A stretch of 64,000 nucleotides of DNA. It comes from Tahibacter soli (GTDB lineage: Bacteria > Pseudomonadota > Gammaproteobacteria > Xanthomonadales > Rhodanobacteraceae). Both the position numbers and the translations under genes were made by a program. The notes below the pieces were generated by a model, which was given only the letters and a program-made list of their open reading frames with translations, ran no database searches and was not told where the DNA came from. Positions 45,090 to 53,971 of this stretch are shown here, piece by piece (the stretch's first letter is position 1; the number at the start of each line of letters is the position of its first letter). The DNA is taken from assembly GCF_025717065.2 (NCBI RefSeq), contig NZ_JAOVZO020000003.1, forward strand, positions 372,001-436,000. The letters are read 5' to 3'.

Positions 45090-47177
45090 TCACATGCACA
45101 GCTTGGCGACCAGGGAGAGCTGCGCCGAGTGCGGCATTTCCTCGCCGGGCTCCACGCGCGTGTAGCCGCCGTCGGGGCCGAGCAGCCATGCCTGCGTATT
45201 GTCCGCGAGGAAGTTCGCCAGGGATTCGTCGTAGACGCGCTGCGCCAGCGCCGGGTCGAGAATCGGAAAACACGTCTCGATACGGCGTAGCAGGTTGCGT
45301 TCCATCCAGTCGGCGCTCGCGCAGTAGATTTCGGCGTTGCCGTCGTTGCCGAACCAGTACACGCGGCTGTGTTCGAGGAAGCGGCCGATCACCGAGCGCA
45401 CGCGAATGTTCTCCGACACGCCCGCAATGCCCGGCAGCAGCGCGCACGCGCCGCGCACGATGAGGTCGATCTGCACGCCGGCGCGCGACGCCGCGTACAG
45501 CTGCTCGATCACGCCCGCTTCGTTCAACGCGTTCATCTTCGCGATGATGCGCGCCGGCCGGCCGGCCTGCGCGTGCGCGATCTCGCGTTCGATCTTTTCC
45601 AGCAGGCCCTTGTGCAGCGTGAACGGCGATTGCATCAGGCGCTTGAGCTTGATCACCGTGCCGAGGCCCGACAGCTGCTGGAACAGCTTGTGCACGTCCT
45701 CGCCGATGTCGGGGTTCGCGGTCATCAGGCCGAAGTCGGTGTAGATGCGCGACGTGATCTGATGGTAGTTTCCGGTGGACAAGTGCACATAGCGGCGAAG
45801 TTTGCCTTCTTCGCGGCGCACGATCAGCAGCATCTTCGCGTGCGTCTTGTAGCCGACCACGCCGTAGACGACCTGCACGCCGGCTTCCTGCAGACGATTG
45901 GCGAGGCGGATGTTCGCTTCCTCGTCGAAACGCGCGCGCAGCTCGACGACGACGGTGACGTCCTTGCCGTTGCGCGCCGCTTCGACGAGGTGCGTGACGA
46001 GCGGCGAGTAGTCGCCGGTGCGGTACAGCGTCTGCTTGATCGCGAGCACGCCAGGATCCTGGCTCGCCTGCCGCACGAGCTCGACGACGGCGCCGAACGA
46101 CTCGAACGGGTGGTGCAGGAGGATGTCCTGCTCGCGCACGATGTCGAGCACCGGCGCGCCCGCCAGCAGCGCCGGCGCGGTGCGCGGCGTGAACTTCGGA
46201 AACTTGAGGTCGGGACGGTCGACCTGGTCGTAGATCGTCGTGATGCGGTTGATGTTGACCGGGCCTGCGCAGCGATAGACGTCCTGCTCGGTCAGGCTGA
46301 AGTTCGCCATCAGCATTTCGGTGATCGCCTTCGGGCACGACTCGGCGATCTCCAGGCGCACCGGATGCGCGTAGCCGCGGCCGGCGAGTTCGTCCGACAG
46401 CGCGGCGGCGAGGTTTTCCACTTCGTCCTCGTCGACGACGAGCTCGCTGTTGCGCGTGACGCGGAACTGGTACGAGCCGTCCACGCGCATGCCCGGAAAC
46501 ATCTCGTCGATGAACTGCTGCAGGATGCCGGCGAGGAACACGAAATCGTACGGCGACTCGGCGACTTCCGCGGGCAGCCGGATGATGCGCGGCAGCGAGC
46601 GCGGCGCGCGCACGAGCGCCATGTGGCCTTCGCGGCCGAACGCATCCTTGCCCTTGAGCACGACCGCGAGGTTGAGGCTCTTGTTGAGGATGCGCGGAAA
46701 CGGATGCGCCGGGTCGAGCCCGAGCGGCGACAGCACCGGCATGATCTCGTTCTGGAAATAGCCTTGCAGCCAGCGCTTCTGTTTGACCGTCCACTTGTCG
46801 CGCGTGACGAAGCGGATGCCTTCTTCGCCGAGCGCGGGCTGCAGGATGTCGTTCCAGAATTCGTACTGCGCGCGCACGAGTTCGAGCGCGCGGGCGCGGA
46901 TGCGCGTGAGCACGTCGGCCGGAGCGAGACCGTCCGGTCCCGGCAGGTGCGTGCCGAGCGCGATCTGCTGGCGCAGCACGGCGACGCGCACCTCGAAGAA
47001 TTCGTCGAGGTTGCTGTTGGATATGCACAGGAAGCGCAGACGCTCGAGCAGCGGCACGCGCTCGTCGTAGGCCTGCGAGAGCACGCGGAAGTTGAACTCG
47101 AGCTGCGCGAGCTCACGATTGAAATACAGGCTCGGATCTTTCAGATCGCGTGCCATCGGCGTAGTGAGCAGGTTCAT
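45090..47177 (-). CDS. ppk1: Polyphosphate kinase 1
   Basis: Makes polyphosphate from ATP. 695 residues with the four PPK1 domains: N-terminal (LYFNRELAQLEFNFRVL), head, and two phospholipase-D-like catalytic domains. The autophosphorylated histidine lies in RRYVHLSTGNYH and the metal-site arginine in ELRARFDEEANIRLA; IDLIVRGACALLPG is in the last domain. The start overlaps the stop of the PstS-like gene by 4 bp (ATGA). Likely phosphate regulated through PhoB-PhoR encoded just upstream. Confidence 0.98.
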   Translation of the reverse strand: MNLLTTPMARDLKDPSLYFNRELAQLEFNFRVLSQAYDERVPLLERLRFLCISNSNLDEFFEVRVAVLRQQIALGTHLPGPDGLAPADVLTRIRARALELVRAQYEFWNDILQPALGEEGIRFVTRDKWTVKQKRWLQGYFQNEIMPVLSPLGLDPAHPFPRILNKSLNLAVVLKGKDAFGREGHMALVRAPRSLPRIIRLPAEVAESPYDFVFLAGILQQFIDEMFPGMRVDGSYQFRVTRNSELVVDEDEVENLAAALSDELAGRGYAHPVRLEIAESCPKAITEMLMANFSLTEQDVYRCAGPVNINRITTIYDQVDRPDLKFPKFTPRTAPALLAGAPVLDIVREQDILLHHPFESFGAVVELVRQASQDPGVLAIKQTLYRTGDYSPLVTHLVEAARNGKDVTVVVELRARFDEEANIRLANRLQEAGVQVVYGVVGYKTHAKMLLIVRREEGKLRRYVHLSTGNYHQITSRIYTDFGLMTANPDIGEDVHKLFQQLSGLGTVIKLKRLMQSPFTLHKGLLEKIEREIAHAQAGRPARIIAKMNALNEAGVIEQLYAASRAGVQIDLIVRGACALLPGIAGVSENIRVRSVIGRFLEHSRVYWFGNDGNAEIYCASADWMERNLLRRIETCFPILDPALAQRVYDESLANFLADNTQAWLLGPDGGYTRVEPGEEMPHSAQLSLVAKLCM

Positions 47178-48115
47178 TCGACCAGATTCCGTTGGGCGGC
47201 GAGTTCGGCGGGCGGCAGCGCGACGAAGCCTTGCTGAGCGACCATCGCCTGCGCTTCGTCGCTGAGCGCGAAACGCAGGAAGCCGGCCGCCGCGGCTTGC
47301 GCCTTGCCGTCCGCGCCGCGGTTGAAATACAGGTACAGCGGACGTGACAGAGGATAGCGCCCCGATGCGACAGTTTCGGGCGTCGGCAGCACGGCGGGGC
47401 CGTCCGGCGACGCGGCGATCGCGAGCGTCTTGACGAGGCCGTTGACGTAGCCGAATCCCGCGTTGCCGATCGCGTGGGGCTGCGACGCGACCGCCGCGAC
47501 GATCGCGCCGGAGCCTGGAAACTGCACGACGTCGGCACGGTAGTCGCCGCCGCACAGCGCACGGTCGCGAAAGAACTCGAACGTGCCCGACGCGGTGTTG
47601 CGGCCGGTGCGCAGCAGCGGCCGAGCCGCGAGCGCGGTGTCGCCGACCGCAAGATCGCTCCAGTGCTCGACGGCGGCGACCGCGCCGCAGCGCCGGCCGT
47701 TCGACCAGATCGCGTCGAGCTGGCGCGCATCGATCGTCGCGAGCGGATTGTCCGGATGCACGAATACGGCGATCGCGTCGAGGGCGATGCGCACGCGGCC
47801 CGGTTCGCCGCCGCGGCGTGCGCGGTACGCGTCGCGTTCGGCGTCGGTCATGGCGCGGCTCATCGGGCCGAGATCGGCCGAACCGCTCGCCAACGCGAGC
47901 GGCGCGCCGGCGGAGCCGGGCGTCTGCAGCGCGATGCGCAGGTCCGGATGCGTCTGCCGGTACGCCTGCATCCAGCGCAGCATGAGGTTGCCGAGCGTGT
48001 CGGAGCCGACGCTCGTCAGCGCCGGCGCCTCGCGCGCGACGGATGCGTTTGCGCAAAGTAGAAGAACGCACAACGCGGCAGCGCGCAGCGCGACGCCGGC
48101 CGCGAGGGCGCGCAT
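47174..48115 (-). CDS. PstS-like phosphate-binding protein
   Basis: A 313-residue periplasmic binding protein with a signal peptide (MRALAAGVALRAAALCVLLL, cleavage after SVA). The domain opens with SVGSDTLGNLMLRWMQAY, and SGSADLGPMSRAM and TGRNTASGTFEFF are the PstS-type ligand loops. It starts inside the phoR stop (TGATG) and overlaps ppk1 by 4 bp. No pstC, pstA, pstB or phoU is next to it, so it may be a phosphate sensor or scavenger rather than a transporter subunit; a pst operon could lie elsewhere. Confidence 0.88.
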   Translation of the reverse strand: MRALAAGVALRAAALCVLLLCANASVAREAPALTSVGSDTLGNLMLRWMQAYRQTHPDLRIALQTPGSAGAPLALASGSADLGPMSRAMTDAERDAYRARRGGEPGRVRIALDAIAVFVHPDNPLATIDARQLDAIWSNGRRCGAVAAVEHWSDLAVGDTALAARPLLRTGRNTASGTFEFFRDRALCGGDYRADVVQFPGSGAIVAAVASQPHAIGNAGFGYVNGLVKTLAIAASPDGPAVLPTPETVASGRYPLSRPLYLYFNRGADGKAQAAAAGFLRFALSDEAQAMVAQQGFVALPPAELAAQRNLVE

Positions 48116-49428
48116 CACGCTTCCTCGCCGACCGGCGCGGGCTGCAGGATTCGTTCGGGGCCGAACACGCAAGAGAACGTGCTGCCGACGCCGACTTCGC
48201 TGTCGATCGTCAGATGCGCCTGATGCAGCTGCAGCACGTGCTTGACGATCGAGAGGCCGAGGCCGGTGCCGCCGGTCTCGCGCGAGCGGCTCGTCGAAAC
48301 GCGGTAGAAGCGTTCGGTGATGCGCGGCAGGTGCGAAGGCGCGATCCCCTGGCCGGTGTCGACGACCGAAAATACGCGACCGCCGTCGCGCGGCGCCCAG
48401 CGGATGCGGATCGTGCCGCCGTTCGGCGTGTAGCGCACGGCGTTGATGACGAGATTCGAGAACGCGCTGTGCAGTTCCTTGGTCGAACCGAGCAGGTCGG
48501 CCTCGTCGGCGGCTTCCACGACGATCGCGTGCCGGCCCTGGCTCAGCGCGTCGGCTTCGCGCTTGAGCGTGCGCAGCATCGCGGCCATCGCCACGCGTTC
48601 TTCCGGCAGGCTGTCCTGCGCTTCCAGCCGCGACAGCGTCAACAGGTCCTCGACGATCTGCGTCATGCGGCGCGACTGCGTGCGCAGTTCGTGGAGAATC
48701 GGTTCGAGCTCCGGCAGCTGCTCGGGTTCGATCAGGTCGAGATAGCCGTGCACGACCGTCAGCGGCGTGCGCAGCTCGTGCGAGACGTTGGCGACGAAGT
48801 CGCGCCGCACTTGTTCCAGTTGCATCAATTTGGACATGTCGCGCGCGACGAGCAGGCGCTGGCCCGCCGCATACGGAATCAGGCGCAGGCCGAGGCGCAG
48901 CGCGTCGTCGGTGGGCGCCGGCACGTCGAGCAGCGATTCGCCGTCGCCCGCTTCGAGCCACGCGGTGACGCGCGGCGAACGCACGAGATTCGAAAAATGC
49001 CCGCCGACGTCCTGCGGATACGAAAGGCCGAGGAGGCGCGACGCGGCGTCGTTGAACCACAGGATGCGGCCGTCGTCGTCCATGACGACCGTGGCGTCCG
49101 GCAATGCCGCAGCGGTGGTGCGGAACGCGCGCAGGAGATGCACGAGCCGGCGCTTGCTGGCGAGCGCGGTGCGATGGCTGCGGTGCAGGCCGCGGTAGAT
49201 CGAACCCCAGATGCCGGCATCGTCGATCGGCGGCCGGCGCGAGCGGCCGTGCAGCCACCGCTGCAATTGGCGCAGACGCCACAATTGCAGCAGCAGTCCG
49301 CCGGCGGCCGCGGCGAGCAGGCATTGCGGCACGGCGTCGAGCGCGAGGCCCGCGACGAGCGCGGCGCCGCCGAGCGCGAACAGGCGCCACAGACTGACCT
49401 GCCAGGCCCGATCCTGCCCGGGCGTCAT
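48115..49428 (-). CDS. phoR: Phosphate-regulon sensor kinase PhoR
   Basis: Membrane histidine kinase of 437 residues sensing phosphate limitation, with PhoB as partner. Two N-terminal helices (about 15-50), a PAS domain (about 108-205, LPDATVVMDDDGRILWFND), the HisKA dimerisation site FVANVSHELRTPLTVVHGY with the phospho-accepting His, and the ATPase with N box (FSNLVINAVRYTPNGG), DTGQGIA and GTGLGLSIVKH. Overlaps the PstS-like gene by one base. Confidence 0.96.
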   Translation of the reverse strand: MTPGQDRAWQVSLWRLFALGGAALVAGLALDAVPQCLLAAAAGGLLLQLWRLRQLQRWLHGRSRRPPIDDAGIWGSIYRGLHRSHRTALASKRRLVHLLRAFRTTAAALPDATVVMDDDGRILWFNDAASRLLGLSYPQDVGGHFSNLVRSPRVTAWLEAGDGESLLDVPAPTDDALRLGLRLIPYAAGQRLLVARDMSKLMQLEQVRRDFVANVSHELRTPLTVVHGYLDLIEPEQLPELEPILHELRTQSRRMTQIVEDLLTLSRLEAQDSLPEERVAMAAMLRTLKREADALSQGRHAIVVEAADEADLLGSTKELHSAFSNLVINAVRYTPNGGTIRIRWAPRDGGRVFSVVDTGQGIAPSHLPRITERFYRVSTSRSRETGGTGLGLSIVKHVLQLHQAHLTIDSEVGVGSTFSCVFGPERILQPAPVGEEA

Positions 49429-49471
49429 ACGGCACCTCGTCCGGAGTTGTGCACGTTCGGCAATTCTACGG

Positions 49472-50161
49472 CTATGGCGTTACGGAAAAACGGTAGCCGG
49501 CACCGCGGACGGTCTGCACGAGGTTTTCGAGCTTGAACGGTTCGAGCGTCTTGCGCAGACGGCGGATGTGCACGTCGACCGTGCGCTCTTCGACGTAGAC
49601 GCTGCCGCCCCAGACCTGGTCGAGCAGCTGGCTGCGCGAATACACGCGCTCGGGATGCGTCATGAAGAAATGCAGCAGCCGGTATTCGGTCGGGCCGATC
49701 TGCACCGTCTGCTCGCCCGCGTAGACGCGGTGCGCGGCGCCGTCGATGCGCAGGCCGCCGAGTTCGATGATGCCGTCGCCTTCGTCGCCGTGCGTGCGGC
49801 GCATGACCGCCTTGATGCGCGCGACGAGTTCGCGCGCCGAGAAAGGTTTCACCACGTAGTCGTCGACGCCGGCGTCGAGGCCGTTGACGCGGTCGGTTTC
49901 CTCGCCGCGCGCCGTCAGCATGATGATCGGCACCTCGCGCGTGAGTTCCTCCTTGCGCAGCCGGCGGGCGTATTCGAGGCCGCTCATGCCGGGCAGCATC
50001 CAGTCGAGAAGAATCATGTCCGGCACGCGCTCGGCGATGGCGGACTGGGCGATGCGTGCATCGGCCGCATGGATCGGGTCCATGCCTGCCTTGCGCAAGG
50101 CGAAAGCGACCATGTCGCGGATCGCGGTTTCGTCTTCGACGATCAAAATGCGTTTCTGCAC
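49472..50161 (-). CDS. phoB: Phosphate-regulon response regulator PhoB
   Basis: OmpR-type regulator of 229 residues. The receiver domain has acidic residues at Glu9, Asp10, the phospho-acceptor Asp53 in [11 protein letters not shown], and Lys106 in VVKPFSARE. The winged-helix domain shows [15 protein letters not shown] and VRGAGYRFS. The start is GTG, with only a weak Shine-Dalgarno. phoR follows after 43 bp. A Pho-box-like half site lies 26-42 bases upstream, compatible with autoregulation. Confidence 0.96.
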   Translation of the reverse strand: MQKRILIVEDETAIRDMVAFALRKAGMDPIHAADARIAQSAIAERVPDMILLDWMLPGMSGLEYARRLRKEELTREVPIIMLTARGEETDRVNGLDAGVDDYVVKPFSARELVARIKAVMRRTHGDEGDGIIELGGLRIDGAAHRVYAGEQTVQIGPTEYRLLHFFMTHPERVYSRSQLLDQVWGGSVYVEERTVDVHIRRLRKTLEPFKLENLVQTVRGAGYRFSVTP

Positions 50162-50186
50162 GGTTGCACGAGTGTTGCGGCGCGGC

Positions 50187-50203
50187 GCGACGCTTTATGA
50201 CAG
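50187..50203 (-). promoter_or_regulatory. Pho-box-like site upstream of phoB
   Basis: Read on the minus strand: CTGTCATAAAGCGTCGC. The first seven bases match the Pho-box half site CTGTCAT exactly, while the second half matches poorly. It lies in the 47-bp gap between the M48 gene and phoB. Confidence 0.35.
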
Positions 50204-50208
50204 CGGCG

Positions 50209-51900
50209 TTATTCCAATGCAGAATTGTTACGTACCGATGACATGGATGCACAAGAGTTTGAATCTTGGCAGGAAAAACCCGGCGCCAGGCGGCCTTGCT
50301 CGGCCGGTTTGATGCCGCGGTGGCGCAGCTCGAGCACGATCGGCGTCACTTCGGCGATGCGCGCGTCGATCCGCGAGCGCTGGTAGTAGTCGAGATCGGC
50401 GCGGCGCGTCAGCGCCTTGAGCTGGTTCAGCGCGTCTTCGAGACGGCCGTTGAGCAGCGCGACATCGGCGTAGGCCTCGGCGGCGCGGATCTTGTCGCCG
50501 GCGAGGTCGGACGCGCGGGCGAACACGCGGTACGGCTCGGGATCGTCGATTTCGGTAGCCAGGATCGGACGCAGCAGTTCCTGCGCCCGGCGCGCGCTCG
50601 AGACCTGGCCGTCTTCGATCAGCGTCTGCGCGAACGACAGCGCGATCGCGTTCGAGCCCGGCGAGTTCGCGACGAGCTTTTCGTAGCGCGTCAGCGCGTC
50701 GTTGCGGCGTCCCGACTGCGCTTCGGCCTGGGCGAGCGCGATCTGGTAAGGCAGGTTCGCAGGCTGGCTTTCGACGAGCTTGGCGAGGATTTCGCGCGCC
50801 TCCTGCGGCCGGCCGGTGCGAATCAGCGCGAGCGCGTTGCCGTAGCGGTTGGCCGGCACGTCGAAGCCGGGTTCGTTCTTGAGATTCGACGCGTAGTAGG
50901 TCTGCGTCACGCTCGGCTGGTCCGATGCGAGCACGCGCGCGCGTTCGCGCATCAGCAGAAACGTCAGCGAGCGCGTTTCGCCGTGCGTGGTCGACGGTTG
51001 CGCCGGGGCGCGTTTGGCCGGACGGAAGTCGTCGTCGCGCGGGCTGCTGCGCAGATAGGCAAGGTTGCCGCTGCCGAGCGCCGGCAGCTCCGCTTCGGTT
51101 TCGACGAGTTTCTCGACGCCTTCGGCGCGCGCCTTGGCGTCGCTGATGCGGTCGACCGTGACCGGATGCGTGCGCAGCAGGTCGGGAATCTTGCCGTCGC
51201 CGCCGCCGCCGCGCAGCGTGCGCTCCATGCGTGCGAAGAAACCGGCCATCGCCTGCGGGTCGAAATGCGAGCGCACCAGCGTCTGGATGCCGACGCGGTC
51301 GGCTTCGATCTCGTCCTTGCGCGTGAAATTGATCTGGCGCTGCTGGATCAGCGACGTGCCGGTCATCAGCGCGGCTTCGGCGCCGTCGCCGCTCGCGCCT
51401 GACGACGCGATCATCGCGCCGATCATCGCGAGCGCGATCGGCAGCGACGCCTTTTTCGAATCCTCGAACGCGCGCAGCAGGTGGTTCTGGCTGATGTGCG
51501 CGATTTCGTGCGCGAGCACCGCCGCGACTTCGTCTTCGCTCTGCGCGGTGGTGATGAGACCGGCGTTGACGCCGATGTAGCCGCCGGGTGCGGCGAACGC
51601 GTTGATGCCGCTGTCGGCGACGATGAAGAACGTGTAGCGCGTATCGGGCTTGTCGCTGTGCGCAACGAGGCGGTAGCCGAGCGAGTTGATGTAGTCGCCG
51701 AGAAGCGGGTCGTCGAGCACCATGCTCAGCGAGCGCATCTCGTGCAGCATGCTCGCGCCGTAGCGCGCTTCTTCCTGGGGCGACATGATCGCGGCGGCGG
51801 AACTGCCGATGTCGGGCAGCCGCACGTTGGATTCGCGCGCCGAGGCGAGGCCGGTAGCGGCGAGGCTGGCGAGGGCGATGAGGCAGGAACTCAGGCGCAT
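50209..51900 (-). CDS. bepA: BepA-like M48 metalloprotease with TPR domain
   Basis: Periplasmic zinc protease with chaperone function for outer-membrane proteins (BepA/YfgC type). Signal peptide MRLSSCLIALASLAATGLASA; the M48 catalytic domain has HEIAH (131-135) and a further Glu ligand in RKDEIEADRVG. A second half of about 250 residues is TPR-like, with FLLMRERAR and EKLVANSPGSNAIAL. 563 residues. The ATG 33 bases upstream would precede the signal peptide with a polar leader, so 51900 is preferred. Last gene before phoB on this strand. Confidence 0.92.
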   Translation of the reverse strand: MRLSSCLIALASLAATGLASARESNVRLPDIGSSAAAIMSPQEEARYGASMLHEMRSLSMVLDDPLLGDYINSLGYRLVAHSDKPDTRYTFFIVADSGINAFAAPGGYIGVNAGLITTAQSEDEVAAVLAHEIAHISQNHLLRAFEDSKKASLPIALAMIGAMIASSGASGDGAEAALMTGTSLIQQRQINFTRKDEIEADRVGIQTLVRSHFDPQAMAGFFARMERTLRGGGGDGKIPDLLRTHPVTVDRISDAKARAEGVEKLVETEAELPALGSGNLAYLRSSPRDDDFRPAKRAPAQPSTTHGETRSLTFLLMRERARVLASDQPSVTQTYYASNLKNEPGFDVPANRYGNALALIRTGRPQEAREILAKLVESQPANLPYQIALAQAEAQSGRRNDALTRYEKLVANSPGSNAIALSFAQTLIEDGQVSSARRAQELLRPILATEIDDPEPYRVFARASDLAGDKIRAAEAYADVALLNGRLEDALNQLKALTRRADLDYYQRSRIDARIAEVTPIVLELRHRGIKPAEQGRLAPGFSCQDSNSCASMSSVRNNSALE

Positions 51901-52104
51901 ACGCAAAAAACGGCCGGGGTGGTGATCCGACACCTTAGCGCAGCCGAGGTTCCGCGGCCATCCGCCGGTCTTGCGCGTTCACGCAAGGTTCCGCGGCCCG
52001 CGCTGCCGGCCTTGCCGCGCGGCCCGGCGCCCCCATTTCGTCGTCAGGCGCTTGGCAAGCGGCCCGTGGCGGCCGCACCATGCGCGCGGCCAACGGAGAC
52101 AACG

Positions 52105-52368
52105 ATGCCCAAGATCGAGATGTACACGACCGCGATCTGTCCTTACTGCGTCGCGGCGAAGAACCTGCTGAAAACCAAGGGTCTTTCCTACGAGGAGATC
52201 CGCATTGACACTGATCGCACGCGCTTCGACGAAATGCTCGCGCGCAGCCACGGGCGGCGCACCGTGCCGCAGATCTTCATCAACGACACCCACGTCGGCG
52301 GCTACGACGATCTCGCCGCGTCCGACCGCAGCGGCAAGCTTGCCGAACTCATCGGGAGCGCCGCATGA
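52105..52368 (+). CDS. grxC: Glutaredoxin 3-type
   Basis: Small thiol oxidoreductase of 87 residues reduced by glutathione. Active site CPYC at 12-15 in MYTTAICPYCVAAKNLL, cis-Pro in RTVPQIFIN and glutathione-binding GGYDDLAA. Shine-Dalgarno GGAGAC upstream. Overlaps the next gene by 4 bp (ATGA). The neighbour is also a CxxC protein, so the pair may be a redox unit. Confidence 0.95.
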   Translation: MPKIEMYTTAICPYCVAAKNLLKTKGLSYEEIRIDTDRTRFDEMLARSHGRRTVPQIFINDTHVGGYDDLAASDRSGKLAELIGSAA

Positions 52369-52751
52369 GCGACGATCGCGTCAAGGCGTTCACCGATTTC
52401 AGAAAGCGCATGAACGAGCGCATTCTCGACCACGACAACCAGGTGGTGCGCCGTTTCTTCGCGCTCGACACGCAGACGTACAAACCCGGCGCGCTCGACG
52501 TGCGCACGAAGGAGATGCTGGGCCTGGTCGCATCGATGGTGCTGCGCTGCGACGACTGCATCAGCTACCATATCGCGCAATGTAAAGAAGTGGGCATCAC
52601 GCGCGACGAGTTCTTCGAGGTGTTCAGCGTCGGCCTCGTCGTCGGCGGTTCGATCGTGATTCCGCACCTGCGCCGTGCCGTCGATTTTCTCGACCGGCTC
52701 GAGAGCGGCGAGGCCGAAGGCGCGCAGCCGCACGCCGAACACGCCGTCTAG
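52365..52751 (+). CDS. Carboxymuconolactone decarboxylase/AhpD-like protein
   Basis: A 128-residue all-alpha protein of the CMD/AhpD superfamily. The motif RCDDCISYHI carries Cys62, Cys65 and His69, the AhpD-type redox site, rather than the CMD active site. It lacks a signal peptide. Directly coupled to the glutaredoxin gene by a 4-bp overlap, so glutaredoxin may reduce it. Convergent with the next gene: both stop codons share CTAG. Confidence 0.88.
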   Translation: MSDDRVKAFTDFRKRMNERILDHDNQVVRRFFALDTQTYKPGALDVRTKEMLGLVASMVLRCDDCISYHIAQCKEVGITRDEFFEVFSVGLVVGGSIVIPHLRRAVDFLDRLESGEAEGAQPHAEHAV

Positions 52752-53881
52752 CGTCGGTCTACCCGCAGCAACTGAACGCGCGTGCCGTCCGGCGCGCGCC
52801 CGTCGAGGCGGTTGATGCCGACCGAATCGAATTCGGCCATCAGCACGTTCGACGACGTTTCTAGCAGGCAATGCTCCGGCGGCGCGAGCGCGGTCAAGCG
52901 GTCGCGCGCGCAGCGCAGCACGTAGCCGTCGCCGGACAGCACGTACACCTGGAAGTCCGGCATGATCTGCGAGACGAGCCGGATGCGTTCGGCCATCGGC
53001 GCCCGGGCGGCGTTTTCGCGCAACAGCACCCATTCGCCTTCCCAGTTGCGCGATCCGCTGTACGACGTCAGCGGCTGGCGCACGAGCGACAGTGCGCGCA
53101 GCTTGAGCTTCGGCTGGTCTTCGCCACGCTCATAGCGGCCGAGCCAGACGGTGGCACGCGCGTTGTTCTCGAACTCGATGCGCAGCGTCAGGTTCGCGTC
53201 GGCGGCCAGTCCGGCGGCTTTCGCGTCGTCGACGAGCGGCGTTCCGCCGTGCAATCCGACGAGCTCCAGCTTGGCCGAGCGTGCGCGCAACGCGCCGGTG
53301 CCGAAATACCAGGTCTGTTCGCCGAGTCCGTCGAAGCCGAACAGCGCGACGGCGAGCGTGTCGCCGTGCATTTCGAAACTGGCGCCGGTGCCGGTGGCAC
53401 CAGCCCCGCCCTCGCGACTGGGGTCGGGCCACCAGAAACCCGATTCGGCACGCACGACCGGCGGCGAGCCGACTTCGACGAGTTCGAAATCGCGCAGTTC
53501 CTGCGCGGCGTTCGGCGTATGCGCGCTGTACAGGCTGATGCGGTAGACGCCCGGCGCAAGGGCGCGGCCGAACTGCGTCACCGGATCGACGGCGATGTCG
53601 AACGGCATCGGAATGCGCGCGCACAACGGCTTGTTCGACCGCAGCGCGATGCGGATGTCGCGGTCGGTCAGGGCAGCGCTTTCGATCGACGGCATGCACG
53701 GCGTCGGCCATGTGCCGCGCAACCGCAATTGGGGCGTGCCGTCGGCGCGCGCGAGCGCTTCGATGGTCGTGTCCGACTCACCGCTCGTAGCCGCTACGGC
53801 GACGCGGTCAGAACCGGCGACGCAGGCGAGCGCCAGCGCGAAAGCCGCGCCCAGGCGTGCCGGAAGGGACAAAGGTCGCAT
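52748..53881 (-). CDS. Secreted protein with W-rich domain
   Basis: A 377-residue exported protein (signal peptide MRPLSLPARLGAAFALALACVAG, cleavage near AVAA). The central region at about 148-200 contains FWWPDPSREGGAGATG, followed by VALFGFDGLGEQTWYFGTG. The same layout (aromatic pair, Gly-rich turn, then aliphatic-Tyr/Phe-Asp-x-x-Gly-x-x-x-Trp-Tyr) occurs twice in the metalloprotease at 55069. I know no named family for it. The C-terminal part is beta-rich. Diverges from the isocitrate dehydrogenase gene. Confidence 0.75.
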   Translation of the reverse strand: MRPLSLPARLGAAFALALACVAGSDRVAVAATSGESDTTIEALARADGTPQLRLRGTWPTPCMPSIESAALTDRDIRIALRSNKPLCARIPMPFDIAVDPVTQFGRALAPGVYRISLYSAHTPNAAQELRDFELVEVGSPPVVRAESGFWWPDPSREGGAGATGTGASFEMHGDTLAVALFGFDGLGEQTWYFGTGALRARSAKLELVGLHGGTPLVDDAKAAGLAADANLTLRIEFENNARATVWLGRYERGEDQPKLKLRALSLVRQPLTSYSGSRNWEGEWVLLRENAARAPMAERIRLVSQIMPDFQVYVLSGDGYVLRCARDRLTALAPPEHCLLETSSNVLMAEFDSVGINRLDGRAPDGTRVQLLRVDRR

Positions 53882-53891
53882 ACACGCAAGG

Positions 53892-53921
53892 TTGTGACGG
53901 AATAACCCGATGATCGATAAT
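53892..53921 (+). promoter_or_regulatory. Candidate promoter of the isocitrate dehydrogenase gene
   Basis: TTGTGA (53892-53897) and GATAAT (53916-53921) are separated by 18 bp, about 50 bases before the start at 53972. Confidence 0.5.
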
Positions 53922-53971
53922 GCGCAGTTCCCTGCCCCAAGGGCAAGCAGTTCCGGTTATGGAGTTTTCCC

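Noticed and set aside
43489-47028. A continuous 1179-codon minus-strand reading frame
   Set aside because: It is the ppx frame extended through the antiphase of ppk1. The upstream half has Arg/Pro/Ala-biased composition without motifs, while ppk1 in another frame is complete.
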